Source of the DNA: Apteryx mantelli | Lineage: Eukaryota; Chordata; Aves; Apterygiformes; Apterygidae | Direction of reading: 5' to 3' | Assembly: GCF_036417845.1 (NCBI RefSeq) | Contig: NC_089980.1 | Coordinates: 54,310,501-54,374,500 of the forward strand | DNA length: 64,000 nt | In this document: one piece after another, positions 26,157-39,736 of the stretch | Numbering within the stretch: the stretch's first letter is position 1 | Layout of the letters: each line of letters opens with the position of its first letter | Notes under the pieces: model-generated | Told to the model about the DNA's origin: nothing | What the model saw: only the letters and a program-made list of their open reading frames with translations | Databases searched by the model: none | Translations under genes and position numbers: made by a program

Positions 26157-29100
26157 TAACATGGTTTCTTAGGGGTTACAATGCCTCTGCTATCAGACAG
26201 CAGAGCCTATAATGACCTCTAGATTTTTATAATCCTCTCTTTCATTTCCATTTAAATGAATCCAACTCTATCTTGCTGAGACACATCAGGTGGTCTGCCT
26301 GAAAAGACATACATGTGATTAGATGACAAAGTACTTCAAAGATGCCCCACCTAGAGCTGTTTGTGAACTGCTTAGGGTTAGCGGAAGTCACGTGGCCATG
26401 GGTGAGAGTCTCACCATGAGCAGGCCTTTCCCCTTCGGCTGAAATTCCGGGATGAGCCAAAGATTCCACTGCTGTTCTCTCTCATATGGTCGTGTCAGCA
26501 GGAAATCTGGGAACTGTTTTAATTTGTCCTGTTTCGACGTGACAGCTCTGCTCCTCCCTGCCGACCCTTCATTTTATGAACAAAATGCCATGATGCCCTA
26601 GACAAGAGGGTTGGGAATGCATTAATCCCAGTAAGAGCAGCAAGCCTCTGAATCCTGCTGCCGCCAGAAGTCAGTGTGTACTCCAGGGATTTCCGTATGG
26701 GCTGAAGCCACCCCTTGGAGGCGGGAGAGCCTCACCTGGTCACTGTACCCCCTCCTCCAGAAGATCAAAGTTACAGTCCCTTCCGCTGAGGGAGTCACAA
26801 CAAACTGATGCACTTCTTCACTGGGAACAACTCAGGAGAAAAACAAAAAGCAAACAAAACCCCAAACAAATAAAGCAAAGAAGGCTAAAGGAAGCAGAAC
26901 CTGTGGGAAGCAATGCAAGAAATAGAGCAGTTAGTCAGCTGGCCTCAGATCCAATCCACCACACACCCCATTTGCCTGATTGTTTGCTCTAAGCTTAGGT
27001 ATCAGGCTAAGCATTGCCCTCCCAGTGGCACCCCAAGTTGTGTTTTTTCAGGGTTCTCCGCCTCCATGTGACTGGAAACTACTGGCCTTAGAAACTGTTA
27101 CTTCCTGAAACAACAGGAGCAGAGCACCAAGTTTTTGCCAGGTGAGGCCTGACCCGCTTTCTCCAGTGTTAGCTTTGTGTGCGTGTGCTGTTGCATCGGC
27201 ACAGCTGGCTGTCACAGAGGAATGCGAAGATGGTGGACAAGACATAAATACTGGAGAGCGTACACAGGAACGGTGCAGTCTTGGAAGATGTATCTCCTAT
27301 TGTAAAACTGTGATTATCATCTGCTAATTGAAGGGTGCTAGTTCATGAGTTTGATCTTCTTTTGCATGGTCCAGAGTGACATCTAATGGCACAGTACCAG
27401 ACTGCACCTTGTCTGTGGAGAGTTAAGTGGACAAAAAGTTATAGTTGCCAATTATTCATCAAGTGACAAGGGCAAGGTAAATTCAGTCAGGGCAAAAAAA
27501 TAAATAGACTATATAAAACTAAAGTATAATGCTCTATTTATAGCTTCAACCTATAGCACATGAATAAAGCTGGTAAGTCAAGTAGTCTAAAGTTATGAAG
27601 TGGCAGAATTAAGTTGCCCGTAAAAATGTTAAATATTTCACGTAATATGTTAGGTTAACGAAATATTAGTGAAGATAAGCAACATGAAATGAGAAAGTCA
27701 GGGCAATATTCCAGAAAGAAGTCAATACCCGAAACTCTATTTTGAGTTTCATGTGATGAAACCTTTTCAGATATAACTGCTTTTATCAAAATTGACATGT
27801 TCCTACAACACAGTTTGTTTTGAAGAAAAGATGACCCTTCAAATATTTTCAGTCAATGTTGTGTCATGGCATCACTGTTTTGAACTGTGCAAATTGTAGA
27901 TCAGAGGTCTGTCCAATCTCACCAAGATGAAAATACATTTACGTATGCTATATGAGTTGCCTTTTAGACACGTTTTAAAGGAAATTTTGCATCATGAACT
28001 AGTGTTGCAAGAGAAATGCTTCATGTGTAGTGTTCAAGTGTAGGAGTCTGGCATTTAAAATGTGTAATCCAAAAAAAAGGATAACAATATCAAGAAGAGC
28101 TTTGGAATTATTTGAGCTAATTTTTTAGGGAAATAGCAGTTTATCTCCTTGCCCTAGACTGACTGATTTTTATTTGCAGAAATGAACATTGAACAATAGC
28201 TAATGAACTATATTTCAGTTAGAACATTTTCAGAACTGCAAAATTAAAAGGAAAAATCTACTAACTATATTATACCTATATACATATGTATGTATACCTA
28301 TGTGTGTGTATATTGGTATATAAACTGCAGTTAATAGGTTGTGTATATAACACTTCAAAGTGTCAATGCCTAAAAAGCATTATTGCACATGGTTTGTGGG
28401 CAAGTTTTCAGCTTTAGCACAAATACCTAAAGCGAAATGACACCTACAAACAGTTAAGTTTTGGGAATAACTATTCACATTGGTTCCATCCTTAAGAAGT
28501 CTGAGCAGCATATGGTGAACATAGGGACAGGGTAGCTTTGGTGAGATCTCTTTAGCCATGCCCTACTTAGTAGCATGTTCCTCCTGTAATCTTCACTCTC
28601 TTTAACATCCTGCACCTATCTAGGTCCAGCAGCATAAAGGCAGTGGAGCCTTAAGTTAGCTGTAAAGGTTCACTGTAAAAACATATGGTACTGTAATAAT
28701 TATAGGTACATATAAGGTACATATATTATTGGAATACCACATGGTCCTGTAACAAACTTAGACTTGCAAATTCATGATAAAGGTGACCTAACAAGACTAA
28801 AAAATGAGTTTTTGCCCTTTTAGAAAAGATCTATAAAAGGCATATATATTATTTTCAAAGGATTATTTTCCTTATGGGTTTTTACATTAGGAAGTTGGGT
28901 TTCTATCTACCTTTTTCCCTAGAAGTCCTCATAAGGTGATTGAAATTTTATCAGGCTTGTGAAGGTAGAGAAGCAGTACAAAAAAAGTCCTATTCCCAAA
29001 GTACACAATCGAATTGTGGGACTCATTGCTACAGGATGCTGTGGGGAAAAAAGTGCAGATACTTAGACAACAGAGAATTAGAAAAATGCACGAAAGATTG

Positions 29101-32100
29101 GTCCACTGGTGGCTGTTAAATGTAGCGGTAGTGCATCTATCCCCTCATGAACTCTAAACTGCTGAGTTTTGGAAAACAGGAGTATAAACAGGGAAAGGAT
29201 CACTCTTTGACTGCATCATTTCATACATTTTTTCCCTTAGCATCCAGGATTAGTTATTGTCAGAAATGCATTTCAGCTAGATGCACTTTTGCTCTCTCCC
29301 CCTATGGCTGTTCTAATGGCTGACTTTTTTTTATATGAAACTTGAGTAACAGAGATGGAAAGTGCTTTTTTCCCTTGATTTTTTTTATGTTTCCACCAAA
29401 AACCATGAACTGAACATAAGCTAGTTTTCTGTTAACAATTAACTATCCCCAGCCTTTTAATACAGACAGGGAAAGCATTTGGTCATCTTAGACAATGAGT
29501 GGGCTGTATTTTTTTTAATATAAATTAGTTACCATTATGGCCACTTCACCTTAACCTAACATCCAGTGTATTGGGAGATTATTAAGCTAGCAAATATGTA
29601 AATGTAATGTTTTTGGTAGCCTCAAGCTTCCTTTCTCTGTAAATTGATTGTGCTCAGAAGGAGCTTTCAGCTGAACATGTAGAGCCTTTAGGCAAGGAGC
29701 CTTTGTCTCACAAAGAATTTGGTATCCAGCAGCTGGAGACCTACATTTTTTGACACACCGGTCCTTTTTCAGTTCTGAAGAAGGTGTTTAATTATATATT
29801 GTTTCACTTCCAAGAAGTAGTCTGGGGATGCATTCACTACTTTGTAGACTGTCTTCGTGGAAAGACAAAGAATGTTATCTTTTCATTGTGCTTGCTTCAT
29901 AAAGACCCCTTTCCATCTCAGAGAAGAACAGTATACTATTTTAGGGACAAAAGTCATTAGAAATAAGGCATACTTGTTTTAAGGTGGGGTAATTAAGCAT
30001 TGGAAATTTTTTAAAATCAAATGGAAGTGTTTTATTAAAAGATGGGAAATAATTCAGAGAAATCCTGAATAGGCTGTGACCCGTTTGAGGTCGGTCTGAT
30101 TGTCATAATAGTCCCTTCCATCGGCAGTAGGAAAAAAGATGTAAAAAATGTGAGTTGGGGTTCTGAGCTGACTGTTACCTCTCAGGAACAAGATCATGCA
30201 ATTACAATAGATATTTCTATGAAAACATATAATCAGTGCTCAGCAGCAGTTGAAAAGTTGAATGAGTTGAATGCTAAGATCTGTGGAAGACAGTAGATGG
30301 CGCAAAGATGTAAGACAATGTCCAAGGTTTTCATTCAGGTTAGAAATAAGACTAAGCGATTTTAGGGTTAGCATGATAGGAGCAAAAGGATCATAATATG
30401 TGTATCTCAGTTTTCTTGCTCAAAATCCAACCAGGATCATGTCTGGGAGAAAATGAAAGAAATAAACTGATACTAGTGCCACTCATAACAACTTTAAAAT
30501 GTATGTGTGGAAATACTATCTGCTAAAGTATTTCAATCACAGTGTTTTACAAACATTACACTCCTGCTTAGACCTTTATAGCTTTGTCCAGTGTGATTTT
30601 TTAGCTCTAGTATCCTTTAAGTTTGGACTTTTTCCAGTCTGCCCTGAGATGAAACCAAACCTTCAGAAAAGACTTAGAAAGAAAAATATCAGTACTTCCA
30701 GAATAATCAATAAATTACCACACAGTGCTTCCCCACCCTCAGGCTATTAGAGAGGCATATTTAACTCCTTTATCCCTGATCTCCCCCTATCCTTATTCCA
30801 GGCTCTGTACCTTGGGTGCTCTAATTATTAGCTTATTTGAGGTGGACTGGTCTCTTTCTGCCCCTCCCCATTAAAACCTTCATTCTGAAGCTGAGAAACT
30901 TTCCTTAACAAAGTTAGGTGGATGTTTTGGTGGAGCAAGTGACTCCTCATGAGAAGTGGTAGTGACTCAGCATTTCCTGACAAAACCTTCTCTCCCCAGG
31001 TTTCAGAGCAGTGCAGGGTTCCCCTGCTTTTGTGGGCCCTGGAGTCAGCACTTCACCCTCCCTGCAGCCCCCAGTGCCATGACCATGGAGCTGGGGGCAA
31101 GCAGAAGTAACAGACGGCTTATCCATAGCTCAAGTGTATCAAGCTGGGGGTGTTATTTATTTACCCTGACATCTCTGTAGCTGTCTCCACGACTGCTTCC
31201 ACCTCCACAGCCTTACATACAGCCAAATTCAGTTGATCCTATCATTTTCTTCTCCATGCTCTGCAATCACTGTGTCCTGTGCTCCAACTGAGGGATTGGC
31301 AACAGCTCCATAAGCTGCTGCTCTGGGGCAGGATGCTCTCCATGAAGTGCAGGGAAGCAGCTGTCGTACAGGGTGAAGGGCTTTCCTGGGGCGCAGGAAG
31401 GGGTGGAGGGAGGAGAGGGCAGATAGGGGTGGTGCTAAATGGTGGAAATTGGATACCCCCAAAAGTGCTACCTATCTGCCTGGCCAGCTTGGTGGGACAA
31501 GGAGGAGAGAAAACATTTGGGAGGCTGGAAATTTTAAAAAGCCAAGAGCAGGCAGTACCTCTGGGACAGATAGAAGAGCTTCAAGAAGAGGCACCTGCAG
31601 AAACTAGATTGGTCAAATTTCAGTCAAAGTAGGGAGCAGACATGGATATAGGACATGGGGACAGACGCTTGAAAGGGCCAGAAAACAGGTTTCCTACAAA
31701 GGAGGGAGGGATCTTGGTAGTTCCACAACTACTACAAATAGTAGTGGTGGAAGGAGAACTAGGCATGCTAGTGATTTTGCATGCACACCGAAGGATAGGT
31801 GCCTCTTTAGGTGGGTGGCAGTGAAATGACAGGCATGGTAGAGTGTACTCGACTGTCTGTGCATTAGGAACTAGCTGGGAATGGGAAAACAGGCTTCAAG
31901 GATCTTGGATATGCTGAGCTGGGGACAGATATGGCTGGTGCCTTGAAGGAGCTGGTGCCTGTGTGGTACATGGATGGAGGAGTTGGGTAACTGCTAGAAA
32001 CAGTCAGATATTGTCTGATGAAACAGTTTTCATTGAAAACCAACAGCTTTTCCAATGGAAATATTTTCTAACAACGTGTTGGCTTCAACAAACTTCTGAT

Positions 32101-32696
32101 AAAATGCAGATAGTTTCTTTCTAGCCCACCTGGAAACAAACTCAGCCTTCTGGATTTTGTGGCTGTAGGACAGCACTGCTATCCAGATGTTTCTAGCTAC
32201 TGTATCCACAGTGTAGCATTGCTGGATTCCAGCCTCATTTACAGTGAGTAAAGGAGCACTGTGGAAAGACATTATAACTAGCGCTAGCTGAGGCTGACTC
32301 ATCCACCTGGTACAGCATAATGCTGTGCAGACACAACAGACTGTGTCCAAAATTGTTTGTGCAGGACCATATCTGATTTGATAAATCTGCCCTTTGGTTC
32401 TCCCGTTTACACAGTGGGTCACCCCCTTCCATTGGGCAAGATAGATCCCTTTCTCAGCAGTCACAGACAGCTGTTTGCATAGCCACAATGCAAACAGTGC
32501 AAGGGTAGGAGTTGTGTCATTTCCAGCACTCCTGCTGCAGGGGTCAAAATCATTTGAATTTGCTGCAAGTTCTCAGAGCTTCTCATCGTTATCTTTATAA
32601 ACATGCAAGGGAAGTCTTTTACTTAATTGCTGAGAAACAAGTAGCCTAAGCATCCCTTTATATTACTGCTTGCCCAGACTCACGCAGCCACAGGAA

Positions 32697-32894
32697 AAGG
32701 CTACCAACAAGAAGTTCACTGAGATGCTGGACAAGATTATAGCTGCTGTGAGAATCCATCCTCGAAAGAAGCTGGTGTTTTCCTACCAGGAGTTTTTGTA
32801 CCTTGCTGTGATAAGCAGCCAGAAATTTTCAAAGCTCTTAAATCCTTTGAAGTCAGGAGTGATGAAGTGTTATTAGCAGAATATCCCAAATCTG
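32697..32894 (+). pseudogene. Sulfotransferase pseudogene exon 1 remnant
   Basis: It reads FTEMLDKIIAAVRIHPRKKL then VFSYQE, matching the ADVLEKSMIAAD...LIFTYKG part of the intact paralogue. In the next frame it continues ALKSFEVRSDEVLLAEYPKS, then G, which matches the end of exon 1 including the PAPS 5'-phosphosulfate loop. It is 198 bases long against 202 in both intact copies, consistent with one lost codon plus a one-base deletion near 32,830. The ATG position is AAG. Confidence 0.9.
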
Positions 32895-33033
32895 GTCAAT
32901 ATGTCATTTTTCTCTGCTTCAAGTGAAAGTGTTATAAAATGATCAGGAAGTATTTTAAATGAAATGAAATAGAAGAAAAAAAGAGAAAACTTTATCTGCT
33001 GCTAAGTGGGTGCCAGTAAGTTTGTACAACGAA

Positions 33034-33035
<2 letters not shown>

Positions 33036-33072
<37 letters not shown>
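33036..33072. repeat. (TG)18 microsatellite
   Basis: An uninterrupted TG dinucleotide run of about 18 units. It lies in intron 1 of the decayed sulfotransferase. Confidence 0.95.
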
Positions 33073-33075
<3 letters not shown>

Positions 33076-36000
33076 GATAACATCTTGAGTAATATGGGTT
33101 ATCTTTAACTCATAGTTAATGTAAAGCAGAGGAAAATAGCCAAAAAAAAAATTACTGGACCCAAAGCAGTCATAAATTGACCTCCATACCTTCATGCAGT
33201 ATGCGATACTCAGTAGATATAAAATGTCTCATTTTCATTTTTTTTTTATTGGAAGTATACTATTTTTTTAATAGAGCTTGCCCCTATTTTTTTCTGAAAC
33301 AGTTAAGAAGGAAACATGAATAATCTGGCTCTTAGTAACCAACAGTTAGCTGTATGCTATACTTATAAACTGGGAAGCAGATAGAAAAGTTAATTACAAG
33401 TACATTCATTCTCAGAGAATCAGCTAGTGCTACCTCTCAGCCACTGACACAGAACTGCCAAATAAAGAGGGAGAGAAGTTAAAATCCAGCATTGTGAAAT
33501 CCAGAAAAAAGTCCTGAAAATTGCACCTTGGCAAATAAAATTAGGGTTAGGTAACAGCTGCTTGCAGAGCATTTTTCACCCTTTGAAGTACTGATAGAAA
33601 TGGAGTCTCCCTGACATTTCAAGTAACAAAGGGAAATTTTCAAATATTGCTGCTTACTTTATGTTAATGCAATACTAAAATGAACTTTAAACATTTACTT
33701 GCACAGATTGTTAGGTAACAGCACAAACATTAATGATTATCCTCCTCGTTAAGACGCCCCCTCCCTCCAAGACTTCAGTTGTTAACAAAGGTTAAAATGC
33801 AGATTATCCAGTGTGACATAAAACTGGAAGGACAGCGAGTTATAAAACAAAATACAAAAAAAGCCAGCCAGCCAATCAGATATGCCTCTCTACATTTCTC
33901 TCTCTCGGGGGGGGGGGGGGAAGCTCTGGTAGTATAATGCTGTGAATATGAATTTGTACACCTAAAGAGGTTAGGAAAGGAATAGGCCATTCTAACATAG
34001 TAATAGTAATACAAAATAACTCTGATTACACAACGTTTGCGTAAGCAGGGAAGTTTATATACGCCATAAAATGGGCAATTCACATGTGTTATGCTCTGAT
34101 TTTTGACAGGAGTTTTTCACCTAATTTCTTTGTGCTTTTCAAAAATCTTACTTCTCGGGTTCTACATTTATTATCTTCGGTTGCCAGCAAGAGGAGTAGG
34201 GCTGCTCTTTGGGATTCATGCTTTCATGCTATACCTCTTGGCATGATAACTAAGTGTCTTTCAAAATGAGCAACAAATGAGGTAACTCATACCAGTTGTT
34301 TTAGGGTTTTTCCCATTACCATCTGGAGAGGAATATTGGGTGTGTGCTGATCATAAAGAAAATCAATATGCTAAACAGCACAATGCACCTCTGAATGTTA
34401 AAATAACAGCCCCCAGATACTTGGCTGGTGTCCGTATGTGAAGTTTTTTTAAAGATTCTAGTTTTGTATTCCAGGCTAAAATATAAAAGGAGCTCTGAGA
34501 CATAAAGGACAGGAGTTGGGGGCTGATGCAGTTGTAACAGTCAGTCTTACAGCTCTGAAAGGCAATTTCTGAATGACAGCTTGTACCATAATCCCCATGT
34601 GAGACAATGGGACTTGTGAACATATCACTGTGGAAATCTATCTTACTGTGTTCATTTTTGTTTTGATTATTTTTAAAAATTATTCTTCCTGCATTGAAAA
34701 TCCTACCTTTCATGAGTCTCAAAATGCTGCAACTGCTGTACCTGCTTTAGCAAGACTTGTCTTGAGGGGAAAGACCAGAAAAATTTCTCCATTGGAAGCA
34801 GCAGCAGTGGATACAGTAACGTAATGTCAGCCAGGGCTACCCAAAAATTCAGAAGAATGAGAGGATAGATACCAAAGTAGAAATAATAATGAAAAATTTG
34901 GTTACTTTAATGTCTCACTTTGTCTTCTACAAAATGCTACATCCAAGAAAACATCCATTGTAGCTTTGAAAATATCTGTGGAGTCATATTCTCTATTATA
35001 CAGAGGGATCAATGTAATAATGCATAATTCCACTGTGGTACGTGTTCAGTACAATGTGAAAAGTTCATTGATAGGAAGTTCATTGATATGGAAGAAGGAC
35101 AAGTGCTCTTGTCAGGAACTAACTAGTAGCTATGCTGCACAGCAGGAAGAAAGTTTCAGCAGACACAAGTAGGATCATAGAATAACTGGCCAATCTGTAA
35201 ACTTCAGCATGAATTGAATCCATTGCAAAGATTCAAAAAGTATCGCAGCGCTGTTGACATTTGGTTTTCCTTTTCTTTTTTCTTCTGATTCACCAATCTG
35301 TCAAGTTGTTTGTAACATCTTATGGAAAAAAAAAGATATGACCTGTAAGCAGCTTTGAACAAAAACAAACCTAAATCAATATTATTTTAAATAAATAATA
35401 ATACAGTGTTTATTAATGCTATTAAACATAGATCATTCTAAAATACAGAATAATAATTTTTAAAGTAAACTTAATTCAAAACTGAATTTGCTTGCAGGAA
35501 AATTGCTGAATTTTTTTGGTTAACACTTAAATATCTTTTCCCATTCTGCTATAAATGAAGCCAAATATTTACAGAGCAGATCTTCTCACAGTTCTTTCCC
35601 TGCTCCCCAGACATCTGTAAATTGAGCTCTGGAAAAGCTATTCATGCTGAAATGCATGAGTCCTCAGGAACTTTGCTATGAATGACTATGTTTCATGTTC
35701 ATAGGCTAAGAAGAACAGCAACCCCTTATATTGATTGTCTTTATACAAAAAGCTTGTATGGATGCAAAGTTGCCTTTTAAGTTGGGACACAATTTAATTT
35801 TTACACCAGCGGCCAATCAGTTGGCCTCGACTGAGGGTGGCATAGGGTTGTGCCTGTGGCATATGCTGGCCTACTTTTACTAGCTAGATGAGGTAGCAGT
35901 GGAAACACCACTGTGGTGGCACAAGCCTTAACTTGTGTTAGTAACAAAAGCACAAACCATCCTATGGTCTTGACAGCATCCTCTGAATGCAGTCACATTA

Positions 36001-36831
36001 TGTTTTCATTGCTGTTCCCTGACTAGTGTTTTAGCACATTGTACCCATCTTCATGCAGCCAGTGTGGGCTTAACTTGAGAGCTATCCAAGCTAAAATTAG
36101 TCCAGGCCTGGTGGTCTCATCCTCTGAGAGGGAAAGGTTCAATCCCCTGCCCTGATTCAGCAACACTGAGGCTTGAGCTTGTGTTTCTAGGTCTTTAAGG
36201 AGTACCTGTATTGCTGGGTCGCTAGCAGAGACGTTGTTTCTATTTTCCTTTCTTTCCTTCTAGAGAGAGAGTTTTCTATAGAAAGATACATATACGTTTC
36301 CAAGAAAAGTTTTGGTCTCAAGGAGTTGCTGTTTTCTAATGAAAACTGTTTCCTTGGAAAATTCAAAATCTGCTTTATCCCTGAAGATACTTTTCAACAA
36401 AGTGTTATCTCTAAATTTCATTTAGGTGTTTCTTCCCACATTACTGGAAAGAAATTCTGGCCTGCATAACAACTCATTTGACCACTTCTCTCAAACTTTG
36501 TCATTTGCTCTTTAAAATAATTATGGGAAACTAAAAATTATAGACTTATGAGGTATATGGAAGTAGGTTTTCTATTTGCTTGAATGTTTGTTTATTTTTG
36601 AGAGTGGTTGGAATTATATGCTCCAGGCAATAATAGCCAAGATAATTCTACTTTTTTGCTTTTTACCAGTTCTACATTTCCAATTTTCCATTTTTTTTTC
36701 ATAAATCATTTTATTAGAAAAATGACAGGCATTTTTCTTTTCTCTTTGGATACTTTTCTTCAAAAAGTTTAGCTCAAGGTTTTGCAGTTGCTTGGTGTTA
36801 TTTTTAAAGCTATTTCTTATCTGTTTCACAG

Positions 36832-36974
36832 AATAATTGGATCTTCCAGATATTGTAAGCTTAGTTACACTAGATGCAAAGAAAAATGAAGATGCAACAG
36901 ATGAAAAAGTGAAATGTGATGAAGAAAAGACAGAATAGTCATATCTTGAACTGGGAGATCCAGGGAAGTTCCAG
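36832..36974 (+). pseudogene. Sulfotransferase pseudogene exon 2 remnant
   Basis: It follows TTTCACAG and ends TTCCAG|GTTATT, so both splice dinucleotides survive. It opens NNWIFQIL, like TNWFGQIL of the live gene. After a shift it reads LVTLDAKKNEDATDEK, then an in-frame TAG, then SYLELGDPGKFQ, matching PYLEIGDPEKYE. It is 143 bases long against 137 in the intact gene. Confidence 0.88.
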
Positions 36975-38067
36975 GTTATTGCAATCAGTATTGTTTCTCT
37001 TTTGTTATACATGGTTAAAATAAGGTAAATTGGAAAGATTCACTGCCATTCACTTAGTAATTGTCTTGGAATAAATACAATGAATGTTGCTTGTTGGAAT
37101 GAATCAAATGATAGCAGGCAAAAAACTGATACATGAGTAAATAAATTCTGGGGAAACTACAAATCAGTAAGAACTGAAGAGAAAGCAAGAGCATTACCAA
37201 GAACATAGATAATTCCAGGCATTGCAAGTAGTTTCTGTATTTGTTTCCTTGTGTTTATCAGACAGTTGTGTTTACACAATTTACTATTACACTGCAAAGC
37301 AATAGATTAAAAAACTCTGAAACAGGTCATTCCTAAGGGCAACACCCTCCCTCCCAGCACAGCAAAAAACCACCTAAAAGCTAGATCTGCCTCTTGTTCA
37401 TTTTTGTATGTCATTAGCAAATATCTTGTTTAGGTCAGTGGATCAGAGTCCAGTTTGCAAAAATCCGTGTTGGCAGGGCATGAATGGAACTAAGGTATCC
37501 CGTCAGCAAAAGAGAAGCCCCCAGGAATTTAGATTTATTGCACAGGGCTTCTCTGCATGAGGACGCAGCCTGCAAGTATGTCTGCAATTTTACTCAGTCT
37601 ACTTCCACTAACTTGCAGAAAGACACTCTGGGATATGTCTTCACTATACAATGTGGCATCATGTAGCCAACTATATTCTGAGGTTTCCAAGAACCAGAGG
37701 CCTCTCTCTTCACCAACATGCTGCTCTTGTGTAACTTATTTCATGCACCTGCTAACATGCTTATGCTGCTGCTAGTTAATTAGGACCCTTAACTCTGTGT
37801 GGTGCTGGTTTGTGAGGTCTAGATGTACAGTATGAGAAGAATAAGTGTATCCATGAAGTGTTCATGCATAGTAACTAAAATATTTTAAATTCATGTCCTA
37901 GTTTATTTTATGATACTTTTCCTACACAGACAAGTCAGTCATGGGACTATGAAAAGGATCTTGTTGCTTTTGTGCTTTCTGCACTAGAGGATGCTGTTCA
38001 ACCCTTTTTCGTGAAAAATGTTTTGAAAGACAAATTTCAACTGAATACCTGTATTTCTGTTCCCCCC

Positions 38068-38152
38068 TTCAAAGAAATCCTTCAAAGAGATTTTTGGAAT
38101 CCATCTCTATCCTGATTATCTACCTACCTCTGAGCTCAAGAATAACACCAAG
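38068..38152 (+). pseudogene. Sulfotransferase pseudogene exon 3 remnant
   Basis: It reads HLYPDYLPTSELKNNTK, aligning with HMSPQNLPESIFKNKAK of the intact gene, and keeps the His that is the catalytic base in this family. Upstream, PSKRF in another frame fits the LPPRRL part, so a frameshift lies between them. The donor after AAG is TTGTGC, without GT. Confidence 0.8.
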
Positions 38153-38377
38153 TTGTGCGTCTGTTTTAAATTGATACAGATACTTGCAGCTGTCTTTGTT
38201 TAACAAATGAAGTTTCTCTTCCTATAGAACAGTTAGTTATTAAGCTGTTTTTTTCTTTAGTTAACAATATCTAAGAAAAGCTTTGTCTTTTATCATAAAT
38301 GACTTGTTTTCTCAAACTTTCATAAATTACACTGCTCTTCTTTGAATTAGTGTCAAACTGCCAAAGAAAGGTACTAG

Positions 38378-38505
38378 TGACCAAAATAATTCAGAATAAC
38401 TGTGGATTAGCAAGACAGTTTCCAAAAGGACAAATATCTTTGTTGAAACTTATGGAGAGTTGGATGATGAAGAACCATGTACGCTTTTGGAGGAACCCTC
38501 CCCTG
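38378..38505 (+). pseudogene. Sulfotransferase pseudogene exon 4 remnant (probable)
   Basis: After ACTAG, the 23 bases to GAATAAC keep the spacing of the intact exon up to its Arg-Asn codons, and GGATTAGCAA aligns with AGATTTAGCAA. Further on, CTTATGGAGAGTTGGATGA matches the SYESWD-coding stretch CTTATGAATCTTGGGATAG. The reading frame is broken. The 3' boundary is a guess from the 127-base length of the intact exon. Confidence 0.55.
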
Positions 38506-39580
38506 CCATTTGAGTGCAGTTTCCTTCAAAGTTCATGTGGTGACAATCTGCATGTTCATGCTGAGGGATATGTGTGGCATATGGGACTGAAACATGAGTT
38601 ATAAAGCAGGACACAAGAATTACCAGATGGAATTCTATGGCTTGTCTTGAGCAGGGCATCAGACCTCTTGATCATATCCTTTAGTCCTTTCTAGCATTGA
38701 AGTTTTGATGATTAGAAGGGCAGAAAAGATTTAACATTTAGGACGTCCTTTCATTTCTTTTCCTTGCCTTGCCTCACCTTGCTTTGCCTGCCATGTCCAA
38801 AGTCTGATTCACTGATGTAAATTGATTACATTGGTCCAAACTGGTAAAACACACAAAATTGTTTAGCTGTCTAGTGTCATCCAGATACTCAGGGCTGTAA
38901 GTGACTTTCTCTTTGTGAGTAGTTCCAGCTGAAAGTGAATTTTGTTTAAATGCATGAAATAAAGGAGTCACTTCAATGGAAGTTAGTTCTAGATTACTGG
39001 CTTTCTGTCTGAAGAGTTTCCAGTCTTTGATGAGAAAGGAGATGATATACCCCAGAAATGAACATACCCATCTTTATTGATAACAAAACTTTTATGAAGA
39101 AGTTGCTTCACTGCCCCTATTCTACCTCTTACTTCCTGCAGTCTCCAGCCTAGGTGTCTGCTCTGAGTCCAAATTACAGATAGTGGACAAGTAGCTGATT
39201 AGACAATGTCATAAGGCAGTACCAGCCTTGCCAAAATCCTGTCATTCACAGGACATTCATAAGAACTGCAGTGACACTCTGTGATTTCCAATGAAGCAAA
39301 CAAACACTCTGTGTGCTCAGCATTGCTGAGCTTCTGTCTGATTAATTTCTGGGAGCTTTTGTTTAGCCAGTTATGAAAGTGGGGTTATCAAATGAGGGCA
39401 TTCAAACCACTTTGAAATGCTTAGGGGAGCATATCAGAATTTCCCATAACTGGAAGTATATCTGAATTTCCCATAACTTTGTCAAAGACATTTCCGGCAT
39501 CAGGTTAGTCCAAAGTCTAAGAAATGGTATGTTCTATGCCAATAACTTGCAGTGTATCGCCTATTATTTTTCAAAACAAG

Positions 39581-39736
39581 AATCTGGGAGTCAAAAAAAG
39601 TTGAATTTTGGAGTACTGAATAACAGAGGAAGATATGCAAACTGTTGTTGAAAATAGCAACTCCAGACTATGAAAAAAGAATGCCAAGAAAAAATGCCAA
39701 GAAATGAAGAGTAAGGTTCTACTCTCTTCTGCAAAG
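39581..39736 (+). pseudogene. Sulfotransferase pseudogene exon 6 remnant
   Basis: It reads NLGVKKVEFW against TYLGVKKIVEFFEF of the live gene. It ends TACTCTCTTCTGCAAAG|GCAAAT against GATGTTCTCTTCCGTAAAG|GTGAAT. Length is 156 against 157 bases. There are in-frame stops, and the donor has mutated from GT to GC. Confidence 0.85.

Larger units (their letters stand above)
14100..32650. other. Intergenic region between DACT2 and the sulfotransferase cluster
   Basis: This is 18.5 kb with no recognisable gene on either strand. Open frames are short, unspliced and free of family motifs, and several overlap on both strands, as expected by chance. Visible elements are a pyrimidine run (about 15,786-15,816), the TAATTA palindromes (16,689-16,727), a MITE-like fossil (about 21,052-21,175), CA/TG runs near 22,806 and 26,125, and homopolymer runs near 20,620 and 20,950. 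It is the likely place for distal DACT2 regulatory elements, but no element can be assigned from sequence alone. Confidence 0.7.

Noticed and set aside
32030-32488. A 152-codon open frame on the minus strand next to the pseudogene
   Set aside because: No motif of a known family, no splice context, and a second overlapping frame on the same strand. Probably chance; a protein search would decide.
35171-35186. ATCATAGAATAA, resembling the CR1 3'-terminal repeat in reverse
   Set aside because: The match is too short and is not followed by CR1 3' sequence.
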